A stretch of 11,366 bases of DNA from Comamonadaceae bacterium (GTDB lineage Bacteria > Pseudomonadota > Gammaproteobacteria > Burkholderiales > Burkholderiaceae_C), in the NCBI GenBank assembly GCA_027490555.1, contig JAIXXW010000329.1, positions 1 through 11,366 of the forward strand, given 5' to 3'. This document shows positions 1-7,967 of the stretch, piece by piece (position 1 is the stretch's first letter; the number at the start of each line of letters is the position of its first letter). Both the position numbers and the translations under genes were made by a program. The notes below the pieces were generated by a model. The model did not search any database and had not been told where the DNA came from. It worked only from the letters and a program-made list of their open reading frames with translations.

Positions 1-817
1 CAAAGTGGTCAACAAAGACCCCGAGGGCATGCGCTCGCGCGAGAAATACTTCTGGCAATCGGTGGTGGGTCTGCTGGCCGCGCTGTACCTGGTGTTCAGC
101 ATCTCCGAAAGCTCCAACGCGCGGGTGCTGGATCTGTTCGTGCAGTGGGTCCTGTCCGGGTTCGACGTGAACTTGCCACCCCAGGCCGGTTTGCAAGTGC
201 CGTTTTTCAAGGAAATCAGCTACCCCCTGGGCGTGCTGGGTTTCGTGATCCTGACCTACCTGGTGATCGTGGGCTCGAGCAACGCCGTCAACCTGACCGA
301 TGGTCTGGACGGCCTGGCGATCATGCCGGTGGTGATGGTCGGCTCGGCCTTGGGTGTCTTCGCTTATGTCACTGGCAGTTCGGTTTTTGCCAAGTACCTG
401 TTCCTGCCGCACATTCCCGGATCGGGTGAACTGCTGATCTTTTGTGCAGCCCTGGCCGGCGCCGGGCTGGCCTTCCTGTGGTTCAACACCCACCCTGCCC
501 AGGTGTTCATGGGCGATGTGGGTGCGCTGGCGCTGGGGGCCGCGCTGGGCACCATCGCCGTCATCGTGCGCCAGGAAATCGTGCTGGCCATCATGGGTGG
601 CATCTTTGTGGTGGAAGCCCTGTCGGTGATGGCCCAGGTGACTTACTTCAAGTACACCAAGAAGCGCTTTGGTGAAGGTCGGCGCATCCTCAAGATGGCG
701 CCCTTGCACCACCATTTTGAAAAGAGCGGCTGGAAGGAAACGCAGGTGGTGGTGCGTTTCTGGATCATCACCATGCTGCTGTGCTTGGTCGGTCTGTCGA
801 CCCTGAAGCTGAGGTAA
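1..817 (+). CDS. mraY: Phospho-N-acetylmuramoyl-pentapeptide transferase (lipid I synthase), 3' part
   Basis: Integral inner-membrane enzyme that moves phospho-MurNAc-pentapeptide from UDP to undecaprenyl phosphate, giving lipid I. The 5' end is outside the window; the reading frame is open from base 2 and 271 codons are visible, roughly the last two thirds of a protein of about 390 residues. Counting from the GTG at 5, visible signatures are NLTDGLDGLA (96-105), FMGDVGAL with the catalytic-type Asp at 171, and PLHHHFE (233-239), all diagnostic of MraY within the polyprenyl-phosphate transferase family. Several hydrophobic membrane segments surround these motifs. The Asp-Asp pair near E. coli residues 115-116 should lie a few codons upstream of base 1. 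From my memory of E. coli MraY, the fragment carries about 30 extra residues in the loop near 35-66. The stop is three bases before murD. The identification is secure; only the true start cannot be seen. Confidence 0.97.
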   Translation, partial: KVVNKDPEGMRSREKYFWQSVVGLLAALYLVFSISESSNARVLDLFVQWVLSGFDVNLPPQAGLQVPFFKEISYPLGVLGFVILTYLVIVGSSNAVNLTDGLDGLAIMPVVMVGSALGVFAYVTGSSVFAKYLFLPHIPGSGELLIFCAALAGAGLAFLWFNTHPAQVFMGDVGALALGAALGTIAVIVRQEIVLAIMGGIFVVEALSVMAQVTYFKYTKKRFGEGRRILKMAPLHHHFEKSGWKETQVVVRFWIITMLLCLVGLSTLKLR

Positions 818-820
818 GCC

Positions 821-2374
821 ATGCAGCTGCAAGGTCATCACGTGCTGATTCTCGGTCTGGGGCTGTCCGGTCTGGCGATGGCCCGCTGGTGTGCCCGCGC
901 CGGTGCCCGTGTGACCGTGGCCGATACGCGTGACCAGCCACCGCAATGGGCGCAGCTGCAGGCCGAGTGGCCAGAAGTGCAACTGTTGTCGGGGCCGATG
1001 AAAGCCGAGCTGGTGCAGTGCACGGCCATCCGTGCGGTGTTTCGCAGCCCCGGGCTGTCGCCCGATGCCGTGGCCCCGGTGCTCGATGCAGCTCGGGCCA
1101 TGGGGCTTTGGCAAGGGGGTGAGTTGAGCCTGTTTGCCGCGGCATTGAAAGATCTGGAAGCCAGCTGCGGCTACCGGCCCCAGGTGCTGGCCATCACCGG
1201 CACGAATGGCAAAACCACGGTGACTTCACTGACCGGCCAACTGGTGGCGCGTGCCGGCAAATCGGTGCAGGTCGCCGGCAACATTGGCCCCACTTTGCTG
1301 GACACCCTGACCCAGGCGATCGCGCAAGCGCGGTCGAGCGCCGAAGCAGACGGCCGTGACATGGCATCGGCCCTGCCCGAAGTCTGGGTGCTGGAGCTGT
1401 CCAGCTTCCAGCTCGACAGCAGCGAGGGCTTCGAGCCCACCGCTGCCACCGTGCTGAATGTGACGCAGGACCACCTGGATTGGCACGGCACCATGGCGGC
1501 CTACGCGGGCGCCAAAGCCCGCATATTTGGCCATGCGTCTCGGATGGTGCTCAACCGCGACGACGCCCAGGTCATGGCCATGCGCCCAGCGCCGGTCCGC
1601 GCCAAATTGCAAAAGCCCACCGAGCGGGCCTGCACCCTGTTTGGCGCCGACATGCCCCAGCGTCCGGGTGATTTCGGCATCGAGGTGGCCAACGGCATGA
1701 CCTGGTTGGTGCGTGCGCTCGAGGCCGATGAGACGCACCGCCGCCGCAAGGACCAGCAAGAGGACATTCATATTCAGCGCCTGATTCCGGCAGACGCCCT
1801 GCGCATCCGTGGCCGGCACAACGCCGTCAACGCCCTGGCCGCATTGGCCTTGGCCAGCAGCGCCGGTTGCGCTTTGGGCCCCATGCTTTACGGCTTGCGG
1901 GAGTACCGGGGCGAGCCGCACCGGGTGGAACCGATGGCCATCATCGACGGGGTTGAATTCTTTGACGACAGCAAGGGCACCAATGTGGGGGCCACGGTGG
2001 CCGCCATCCAGGGTTTGGGTGCCGAGCGCCGCGTGGTGGTCATCCTGGGGGGCGAGGGAAAAGGGCAGGACTTCACACCCCTGGCCGACCCGGTTGCGCG
2101 GTATGCCCGGGCCGTGGTGCTGATCGGTCGCGATGCGCCGCTGATCCGCGCCGCTTTGCAAGACCAGCCCGTCGCCCTGCACGGTGCCCAGGACCTGCCA
2201 TCTGCGGTGGCCCTGGCGGCCGAATTGGCCCACAGTGGGGATGCGGTGCTGATGTCACCGGCATGCGCCAGCTTTGACATGTTCGACGACTACGTGCACC
2301 GGGCCAAGGTGTTTGCACAAGCCGTGTCGGGCCTGGCCGAGGCCAGCGGCATGGCGATGGAGGGCGGGCTGTGA
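821..2374 (+). CDS. murD: UDP-N-acetylmuramoyl-L-alanine--D-glutamate ligase
   Basis: Cytoplasmic ATP-dependent ligase adding D-Glu to UDP-MurNAc-L-Ala. The N-terminal Rossmann-like UDP-binding domain opens with HVLILGLGLSGLA; the central ATPase domain has the P-loop GTNGKTT (127-133) and the Mur-ligase NVTQDHLDWHG motif (213-223); the C-terminal domain has DDSKGTN (382-388, K385 being part of the family signature) and SPACASFDMFDDY (479-491). At 517 residues it is much longer than the E. coli enzyme (about 438). Extra sequence appears around 168-186 and in a highly charged stretch around 301-320. GAGG at 811-814 sits six bases before the ATG, supporting this start, which is three bases after mraY. 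The stop overlaps the GTG start of ftsW. Confidence 0.97.
   Translation: MQLQGHHVLILGLGLSGLAMARWCARAGARVTVADTRDQPPQWAQLQAEWPEVQLLSGPMKAELVQCTAIRAVFRSPGLSPDAVAPVLDAARAMGLWQGGELSLFAAALKDLEASCGYRPQVLAITGTNGKTTVTSLTGQLVARAGKSVQVAGNIGPTLLDTLTQAIAQARSSAEADGRDMASALPEVWVLELSSFQLDSSEGFEPTAATVLNVTQDHLDWHGTMAAYAGAKARIFGHASRMVLNRDDAQVMAMRPAPVRAKLQKPTERACTLFGADMPQRPGDFGIEVANGMTWLVRALEADETHRRRKDQQEDIHIQRLIPADALRIRGRHNAVNALAALALASSAGCALGPMLYGLREYRGEPHRVEPMAIIDGVEFFDDSKGTNVGATVAAIQGLGAERRVVVILGGEGKGQDFTPLADPVARYARAVVLIGRDAPLIRAALQDQPVALHGAQDLPSAVALAAELAHSGDAVLMSPACASFDMFDDYVHRAKVFAQAVSGLAEASGMAMEGGL
2359..2364 (+). promoter_or_regulatory. Ribosome binding site for ftsW (GGAGGG)
   Basis: GGAGGG lies inside the 3' end of murD, six bases before the GTG at 2371. 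It decides the ftsW start: a GTG whose last two bases are the first two bases of the murD TGA stop, a typical translational-coupling arrangement. Confidence 0.75.
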
Positions 2375-3672
2375 GCGAAGCCAGGACTTTCACCGAGCGT
2401 CTGCAGGCTGGCATGGCCCGCATGGGCGGCATGCTCACCGGCGCCAGCTGGGGCGGCCAGACCGCGGCCCAGCAGGGCCTGCCTGTGAATCTGGGCGACT
2501 ACGAGCTGGCCAGCCGTGGGCGCGGGACGGGTGCGCGCATGATGGGTATTGACCAGACCCTGGTGTGGGTGGTGGCGGCCTTGGTGCTGTGGGGCATGGT
2601 CATGGTCTATTCGGCATCGATTGCCATGCCCGACAACCCCCGTTTTTCGCGTTATGCCCAAACCCATTTTCTGGTCCGGCATGTCATGGCCATCACGGTG
2701 GGCTGCGTCATGGCCTTGCTGGCGTTCCAGGTGCCCATGGAAACCTGGGAAAAAATGGCCAGGCCCCTGTTTGTCCTGTCTTTGATCTTGCTGGTCCTGG
2801 TGTTGTTGCCCTTCATTGGCAAAGGTGTCAACGGTGCGCGGCGCTGGATCTCTTTGGGGGTGATGAATTTCCAGCCCTCGGAATTGGCCAAGCTGGCCAC
2901 CATCTTCTATGCGGCCAATTACATGGTGCGCAAAATGGAAGTCAAAGAAAAGTTCTTCAAGGCCGTCTGGCCCATGGGTGCGGCGATCGGGCTGGCCGGT
3001 GTGTTCCTGCTGGCCGAGCCTGACATGGGGGCCTTCCTGGTGATCGCCACCATCGCCATGGGCATCTTGTTTCTGGGCGGGGTCAATGCCCGCATGTTCT
3101 TCCTCATTCTGGGTATCCTGATCCTGGCCTTTGTGATCATGATCGCCGAATCGCCGTGGCGCAGGGAGCGCATCTTTGCCTACCTGGACCCCTTCAGCGC
3201 CGAACATGCCCTGGGCAAAGGCTATCAGCTGACGCACTCGCTGATCGCGATTGGGCGTGGCGAGATCTGGGGCGTGGGTTTGGGTGGCAGTGTGGAAAAG
3301 CTCCACTGGCTGCCCGAAGCCCACACCGATTTCCTGCTGGCGGTGATCGGTGAGGAATTCGGCCTGATCGGCGTGTCCCTGGTGATCTTCATGTTCCTGT
3401 GGCTCAGCCGCAGGATCATGGTGATCGGGCGTCAGGCGATCGCCCTGGAAAAGGTGTTTTCTGGTCTGGTGGCGCAAGGCGTGGGCATCTGGATCGGCTT
3501 TCAGGCCTTCATCAACATGGGTGTGAACCTGGGTGCACTGCCCACCAAGGGGCTGACCCTGCCCTTCATGAGCTATGGCGGCTCTGCCCTCATGATGAAC
3601 CTGATCGCGATCGCGGTGGTCTTGCGCATTGACGCGGAAAACAAGCGAATGATGCGGGGAGGCCGGACATGA
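2371..3672 (+). CDS. ftsW: Septal peptidoglycan glycosyltransferase of the SEDS family
   Basis: Polytopic inner-membrane protein that polymerises lipid II into glycan at the division septum, working with the transpeptidase FtsI. The 433-residue product has a hydrophilic N-terminal region of about 60 residues, then a first membrane segment near 64-84 containing VYSASIAM. SEDS signatures follow: GARRW (155-159), PSELAK (from 169), the periplasmic loop GKGYQLTHSLIAIGRG, HTDF with the putative catalytic Asp at 320, and PFMSYGGSALM with SYGGS at 401-405. RodA is the main alternative, but the position between murD and murG and the long N-terminal tail favour FtsW. The start is GTG in a GTGA overlap with murD; the end overlaps murG by ATGA. 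Confidence 0.96.
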   Translation: MSEARTFTERLQAGMARMGGMLTGASWGGQTAAQQGLPVNLGDYELASRGRGTGARMMGIDQTLVWVVAALVLWGMVMVYSASIAMPDNPRFSRYAQTHFLVRHVMAITVGCVMALLAFQVPMETWEKMARPLFVLSLILLVLVLLPFIGKGVNGARRWISLGVMNFQPSELAKLATIFYAANYMVRKMEVKEKFFKAVWPMGAAIGLAGVFLLAEPDMGAFLVIATIAMGILFLGGVNARMFFLILGILILAFVIMIAESPWRRERIFAYLDPFSAEHALGKGYQLTHSLIAIGRGEIWGVGLGGSVEKLHWLPEAHTDFLLAVIGEEFGLIGVSLVIFMFLWLSRRIMVIGRQAIALEKVFSGLVAQGVGIWIGFQAFINMGVNLGALPTKGLTLPFMSYGGSALMMNLIAIAVVLRIDAENKRMMRGGRT

Positions 3673-4739
3673 GCGCCACACCCAAAACCGCCCTGGTCAT
3701 GGCGGGCGGCACCGGCGGGCATATTTTCCCGGGCCTGGCCGTGGCACAAGCGCTGCGCGATGCGGGCTGGCGGGTGCACTGGCTGGGGGCGCCCGGCAGC
3801 ATGGAGCAGCAATTGGTGCCGGCCAGAGGTTTTGCCTTCGAGCCGGTGTCGTTTGGCGGCGTGCGGGGCAAAGGCATCCAGACCCTGGCCCTGTTGCCGC
3901 TGCGCTTGCTGCGTGCGTTCTGGCAAAGCCTGCAGGTGGTGCGCCGCGTCCGGCCCGATGTGGTGCTGGGCCTGGGGGGCTACATCACATTTACGGGCGG
4001 CATGATGGCCAGTTTGTGGGGCAAGCCCTTGGTGCTGCACGAACAAAATTCCGTGCCCGGCCTGGCCAACAAGGTCCTGGCCCAACTGGCCGACCGGGTG
4101 TTCACCGCGTTCCCAGGTGTGTTCAAAACCGGTCAGTGGGTGGGCAACCCCTTGCGCACCGCCTTCACCGAGCAGGCCCCACCGGCAGAGCGTTTTGCCG
4201 GCCGCAGCGGGCCGCTGCGCCTGTTGGTGGTGGGGGGCAGCCTGGGGGCCAAAGCCCTGAACGACACCGTTCCCCAGGCGCTGGCCCTGATGAGCCCCGA
4301 CACACGCCCTGTGGTGGTTCACCAAAGCGGCGCACAGCACATCGACGCCCTGCGGGCCGCTTACCACAGCGTGGGGGTCGAGGCCGAATTGACCCCCTTC
4401 ATCGACGACACCGCCAGCGCATTCGCGCAGGCCGATGTGGTCATCTGCCGCGCTGGCGCCAGCACCGTGACCGAGCTGGCGGCCGTGGGCGCGGCGGCCC
4501 TGTATGTGCCCTTTCCTTTTGCGGTGGACGACCACCAGACCACCAATGCCCGTTTTTTGGTGGATGCCGGTGGCGGATGGCTGCTGCCGCAGGCCGAGTT
4601 GACGGCCCAGGGCCTGGCCGAGCGGCTGGCCCGCCTGGACCGCGCGCAACTGCTGAGCGTGGCCCAAAGCGCCCATGCCCAAAGAAAAACAACGGCGACC
4701 CGGGAGGTGGTGATGGCTTGTGAGGAGTTGGCGGCATGA
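3669..4739 (+). CDS. murG: UDP-GlcNAc:undecaprenyl-PP-MurNAc-pentapeptide GlcNAc transferase (lipid II synthase)
   Basis: Peripheral GT-B fold glycosyltransferase on the cytoplasmic face of the inner membrane; it adds GlcNAc to lipid I to make lipid II. The 356 residues match the usual family length. Visible motifs are the N-terminal glycine loop MAGGTGGHIFPG with His18 in the catalytic-base region, the second loop LGLGGYITF, HEQNSVPG (124-131), the inter-domain GGSLGAKALN, and the C-terminal UDP-GlcNAc site CRAGASTVTE (260-269) followed by PFPFAVDDHQTTNA (Asp287-Asp288-His289-Gln290). GGAGG at 3658-3662 is six bases from the ATG. The start overlaps the ftsW stop and the end overlaps murC, both by ATGA, so translation is probably coupled on both sides. 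Confidence 0.97.
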   Translation: MSATPKTALVMAGGTGGHIFPGLAVAQALRDAGWRVHWLGAPGSMEQQLVPARGFAFEPVSFGGVRGKGIQTLALLPLRLLRAFWQSLQVVRRVRPDVVLGLGGYITFTGGMMASLWGKPLVLHEQNSVPGLANKVLAQLADRVFTAFPGVFKTGQWVGNPLRTAFTEQAPPAERFAGRSGPLRLLVVGGSLGAKALNDTVPQALALMSPDTRPVVVHQSGAQHIDALRAAYHSVGVEAELTPFIDDTASAFAQADVVICRAGASTVTELAAVGAAALYVPFPFAVDDHQTTNARFLVDAGGGWLLPQAELTAQGLAERLARLDRAQLLSVAQSAHAQRKTTATREVVMACEELAA

Positions 4740-6166
4740 AACACGCCATCCGCAAAATTCATTTCATCGGTTTGGGCGGCTCGGGCATGAGCGGCATTGC
4801 CGAGGTGCTGCTCAACCTGGGCTACCAGATTTCTGGCTCCGACCTGTCCGACAGTGCCAGCTTGCGGCGCCTGGCGGGTTTGGGCATCCTGACCCATGTC
4901 GGCCACAGTGCGGACAACGTGAAAGATGCCGATGCGGTGGTCACCTCGACCGCGGTCAAAGCCGACAACCCCGAGGTGCTGGCTGCCCGCGCACGCCACA
5001 TCCCGATCGTGCCGCGTGCGGTGATGTTGGCCGAGCTCATGCGCATGAAGCGGGGCGTGGCCATCGCCGGCACCCATGGCAAGACCACCACCACCAGCCT
5101 GGTGGCCAGCGTGCTGGCCGAGGCCGGGCTGGACCCGACCTTTGTGATCGGCGGTCGCCTCAACAGCGCCGGTGCCAATGCCAAGCTGGGCACGGGCGAC
5201 TACATCGTGGTCGAGGCCGACGAGTCCGATGCCTCTTTCCTCAACCTCTTGCCCGTGATGGCCGTGGTGACCAACATCGACGCCGACCACATGGAGACCT
5301 ATGGCCACGACCTGGCCAGGCTGCGGGGGGCATTCGTCGAATTCCTGCACCGCATGCCTTTTTACGGCACGGCCATCGTCTGCTCGGACGATCCGGGTGT
5401 GCAGGCCATCGTGGACGACATCGCCAGACCCGTGACCACCTATGGTCTGAACCCTGGCGCACAGGTGCGTGCGGTGGATGTTCGGGCAGACCAGGGGCAG
5501 ATGCACTTCACGGTGCAGCGGCGCAACGGCATCCAGCTGCCAGACCTGCCCATCGTGCTGAACTTGCCCGGTGCACACAATGTGCTCAATGCCCTGGCCG
5601 CCATCTCGGTGGCCGTGGAACTGGGTGTGGACGATGTGGCGGTGCAAAAAGCCCTGGCCCAATTCAAAGGCGTTGGCCGACGCTTCCAGCGTTATGGCGA
5701 CGTCGCGACCGCCGATGGCAAAGGCCGCTTCACCGTGATCGACGACTATGGCCATCACCCGGTCGAGATGGCGGCCACCCTGGCTGCGGCACGAGGCGCA
5801 TTTCCGGGCCGCCGTCTGGTGCTGGCTTTCCAGCCGCACCGCTACAGCCGCACCCGTGACTGTTTTGAAGACTTTGTCAAAGTCATCGGCCATGGCTGCG
5901 ACAGCGTGCTGCTGTCCGAAGTCTATGCCGCAGGCGAAGCCCCCATCGTGGCGGCCGACGGCCGTTCCCTGGCCCGTGCCCTGCGGGTGGCGGGCAGGCT
6001 CGAGCCCGTGTTTGTCGAGCAGATTGCCGACATGCCCCAGACGGTGATGGACAACGCCCGCGATGGCGATGTGCTCATCTGCATGGGCGCCGGCTCGATT
6101 GGCGCCACGCCAGCCCAGGTGGTGGCACTGGCCGGTGCCGTTCAGACGCAGGAGGTGGCAGCATGA
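4736..6166 (+). CDS. murC: UDP-N-acetylmuramate--L-alanine ligase
   Basis: Cytoplasmic ATP-dependent ligase adding the first amino acid, L-Ala, to UDP-MurNAc. The product has 476 residues, close to the E. coli enzyme. The Rossmann-like N-terminus reads IHFIGLGGSGMSGIAE, a MurC-type signature. The ATP loop is GTHGKTTTT starting at residue 112, where the His in place of the Asn of MurD separates MurC and Mpl from the other Mur ligases. Further motifs are EADESDASFL, TNIDADHMETYG, GVGRRFQRYG and DDYGHHP (336-342). Mpl is the closest alternative, but dcw context between murG and ddlB makes MurC clear. GAGGAG at 4722-4727 precedes the ATG by eight bases. Confidence 0.97.
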   Translation: MKHAIRKIHFIGLGGSGMSGIAEVLLNLGYQISGSDLSDSASLRRLAGLGILTHVGHSADNVKDADAVVTSTAVKADNPEVLAARARHIPIVPRAVMLAELMRMKRGVAIAGTHGKTTTTSLVASVLAEAGLDPTFVIGGRLNSAGANAKLGTGDYIVVEADESDASFLNLLPVMAVVTNIDADHMETYGHDLARLRGAFVEFLHRMPFYGTAIVCSDDPGVQAIVDDIARPVTTYGLNPGAQVRAVDVRADQGQMHFTVQRRNGIQLPDLPIVLNLPGAHNVLNALAAISVAVELGVDDVAVQKALAQFKGVGRRFQRYGDVATADGKGRFTVIDDYGHHPVEMAATLAAARGAFPGRRLVLAFQPHRYSRTRDCFEDFVKVIGHGCDSVLLSEVYAAGEAPIVAADGRSLARALRVAGRLEPVFVEQIADMPQTVMDNARDGDVLICMGAGSIGATPAQVVALAGAVQTQEVAA

Positions 6167-7143
6167 GCGGTGCAGCCCCGTTTCTGCCAGCCTCCCTCGG
6201 CAAGGTGGCGGTGCTGATGGGCGGGCGCTCGGCCGAGCGCGAGGTGTCGCTCATGTCGGGACAGGGCGTGCTCCAGGCCCTGCTCGACTGCGGCGTGGAT
6301 GCCCATGCCTTCGATCCGGCGCAGCGCGAGCTGATGGCGCTCCAGCGAGAAGGCTTTGACCGGTGCTTCATCGCCTTGCACGGCCGCTTTGGTGAAGACG
6401 GCACGGTGCAAGGCGCCCTGGAACTGATGGGCATCCCTTACACCGGGTCGGGCGTCATGGCCTCCAGCATCGCCATGGACAAGGTGATGACCAAGCGCAT
6501 CTGGCTGGCCGAAGGCCTGCCGACGCCCCGCCATGTCCTCGTTCAGCCCTCGCAGATCGACACCCTGTCCGCCGACGCGTTGGTGGGCACTTTGGGATGG
6601 CCCCTGATCGTCAAGCCCGCGCGCGAAGGCTCGTCGATCGGGGTGAGCAAAGTCACCCGCGCTGCCGACCTGCACGCGGCCTTGCGCGCTGCGGCCGCAT
6701 GCGACAGCGATGTCCTGTGCGAGCAATGCATTGTGGGTGACGAGGTGACCTGCCCGGTGCTGGGCGCAGGGCCCGATGCCCGGGCCTTGCCCATGATCCG
6801 CATCGTGGCGCCCGATGGCAACTACGACTACCAGAACAAGTACTTCACCGACGACACCCAGTACCTGGTGCCTTGCGGCCTGCCCGACAGTGAAATCGCC
6901 GCCATCGATGCCCTGGTGATCCGCGCCTACCAGGTGCTGGGCTGCCGGGGTTGGGGCCGCATCGATGTGATGATCGATGGCGCCACCCGCCAGCCTTATC
7001 TGCTGGAGATCAACACCTCTCCGGGCATGACCAGCCACTCGCTGGTGCCCATGTCGGCGCGCGCAGCAGGCATGTCCTACCAGGCTTTGTGCTGTCACCT
7101 GCTGGCCCATGCAGGGCTGGACAACCAGGAGGCTGCACCGTGA
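6163..7143 (+). CDS. ddlB: D-alanine--D-alanine ligase
   Basis: Cytoplasmic ATP-grasp enzyme making the D-Ala-D-Ala dipeptide that MurF adds to complete the pentapeptide. The 326-residue product shows GGRSAEREVSL (20-30), HGRFGEDG (73-80), YTGSG (93-97), the ATP-binding KPAREGSSIGVSKV (151 onward), NYDYQNKYF, WGRIDVMI, and LEINTSPGM with the metal-ligand type Glu282 and Asn284. It is about 20 residues longer than E. coli DdlB, mostly a short N-terminal tail before KVAVLMGG. The start codon has AGGAGG at 6150-6155 with seven-base spacing and overlaps the murC stop as ATGA. The end overlaps the GTG of ftsQ. I call it DdlB rather than DdlA from its dcw location. Confidence 0.96.
   Translation: MSGAAPFLPASLGKVAVLMGGRSAEREVSLMSGQGVLQALLDCGVDAHAFDPAQRELMALQREGFDRCFIALHGRFGEDGTVQGALELMGIPYTGSGVMASSIAMDKVMTKRIWLAEGLPTPRHVLVQPSQIDTLSADALVGTLGWPLIVKPAREGSSIGVSKVTRAADLHAALRAAAACDSDVLCEQCIVGDEVTCPVLGAGPDARALPMIRIVAPDGNYDYQNKYFTDDTQYLVPCGLPDSEIAAIDALVIRAYQVLGCRGWGRIDVMIDGATRQPYLLEINTSPGMTSHSLVPMSARAAGMSYQALCCHLLAHAGLDNQEAAP
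7127..7132 (+). promoter_or_regulatory. Ribosome binding site for ftsQ (AGGAGG)
   Basis: A perfect AGGAGG seven bases before the GTG at 7140, within the last codons of ddlB. It selects this GTG over the in-frame ATG at 7179 (within the predicted N-terminal tail) and over the open frame that extends back to 6951 inside ddlB. Confidence 0.8.
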
Positions 7144-7943
7144 GCCAGACGCTGCCCCTGCCCACCGATGTTCGGCTCATGAACTTCGCCGCCGCCGTGC
7201 TGGGCACGGTGTTCTTGGTCTTGACGCTGGGCAGCGGGGCCTGGTGGCTGCTGAACCACCCGATGTTCGCCATCCAGTCGATCCAGGTCCAGGGCGAGGT
7301 GGTCCGCAGCCATCCGGCCAGTTACCGCAACCAGGTGGTGCCGCAGCTCAAGGGGAATTTCTTCACACTGAATCTGAGCCAGGCCCAAGAAGCTTTCAAG
7401 TCTGTGCCCTGGGTGCGCGACGTGGTGGTGCACCGTGTCTTTCCGGGACAACTGCGCACCGTTGTGGTCGAGCACCAGCCCATGGCCACCTGGGGTGAGG
7501 AAGGCGGCAATTTCATGGTCAACGAGCAGGGGCAGGTGTTTGAGGCCCCGGTGGAGGACGTGGACATCGAGAAGCTGCCCCGCATGCTCGGGCCTGAGGG
7601 CAGCTCCACCCGGGTCGTCGCCATGTACCACGTCATGGTGCCTTTGTTCGGCACCCTGGATTTCAAGATCGAAAAAATCGAGTTGACCGCCAGAGGCAGC
7701 TGGCGCGTCTGGACAGACAGCGGTGCCTTGGTGGAACTGGGCAGGGGAACGTCCAGCGAGTTGGTCGAGCGCCTTGACCTGCTCTTGAAAACCCTGCCCC
7801 AGGTCACCGCGCGCTACAGCAGAACACCCATGGCGTTGCTGGGGGCTGACCTCCGGCACAAGGATGGTTATGCCTTGCGCTTGCGGGGTGTGAGCACGAT
7901 CGAAGAAGGCCCCAAAAAGGGTCCTGAAGGGTCAAGACGGTGA
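7140..7943 (+). CDS. ftsQ: Cell division protein FtsQ
   Basis: Bitopic inner-membrane division protein that, with FtsB and FtsL, links the cytoplasmic Z-ring to septal wall synthesis. From the GTG the product has 267 residues, the usual size. It has a short cytoplasmic N-terminus (about 1-14), one membrane segment (about 15-38, from NFAAAVLG to WWLL), then a POTRA-like domain beginning FAIQSIQVQG and including the conserved-looking VPWVRDVVVHRVFPGQLRTVVVEHQP, followed by the FtsQ beta domain. The tail is basic (KKGPEGSRR). The frame stays open back to 6951, but that part lies in ddlB and the AGGAGG marks GTG 7140. Only 24 bases separate it from ftsA. Confidence 0.94.
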   Translation: MSQTLPLPTDVRLMNFAAAVLGTVFLVLTLGSGAWWLLNHPMFAIQSIQVQGEVVRSHPASYRNQVVPQLKGNFFTLNLSQAQEAFKSVPWVRDVVVHRVFPGQLRTVVVEHQPMATWGEEGGNFMVNEQGQVFEAPVEDVDIEKLPRMLGPEGSSTRVVAMYHVMVPLFGTLDFKIEKIELTARGSWRVWTDSGALVELGRGTSSELVERLDLLLKTLPQVTARYSRTPMALLGADLRHKDGYALRLRGVSTIEEGPKKGPEGSRR

Positions 7944-7957
7944 ATTCAAACGGAAAC

Positions 7958-7962
7958 AGGGG
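7958..7962 (+). promoter_or_regulatory. Ribosome binding site for ftsA (AGGGG)
   Basis: AGGGG five bases before the ATG at 7968, in the 24-base gap after ftsQ. It is weaker than the AGGAGG sites of ddlB and ftsQ. Confidence 0.55.
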
Positions 7963-7967
7963 TTGAC

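Noticed and set aside
2290..3681. 463-codon open frame on the - strand opposite ftsW
   Set aside because: Composition is dominated by His, Asp, Gln and Gly from reverse reading of hydrophobic codons; it mirrors ftsW exactly and has no family signature.
4361..5893. 510-codon open frame on the - strand across murG and murC
   Set aside because: Its product is His/Gly/Gln-rich with no recognisable motif, typical of the antisense of GC-biased genes; both + strand genes here are intact and fully recognised.
6951..7139. Upstream extension of the ftsQ frame inside ddlB
   Set aside because: The frame is open, but the AGGAGG at 7127-7132 and the normal FtsQ length set the start at GTG 7140; the added part would overlap the conserved end of ddlB and resembles no FtsQ N-terminus.
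7907..7925. Hairpin AGGCCCC-AAAAA-GGGTCCT near the ftsQ end, considered as a terminator
   Set aside because: It lies inside the coding sequence, has a mismatch and only seven bases per arm, and lacks a following T tract; ftsA continues closely behind.
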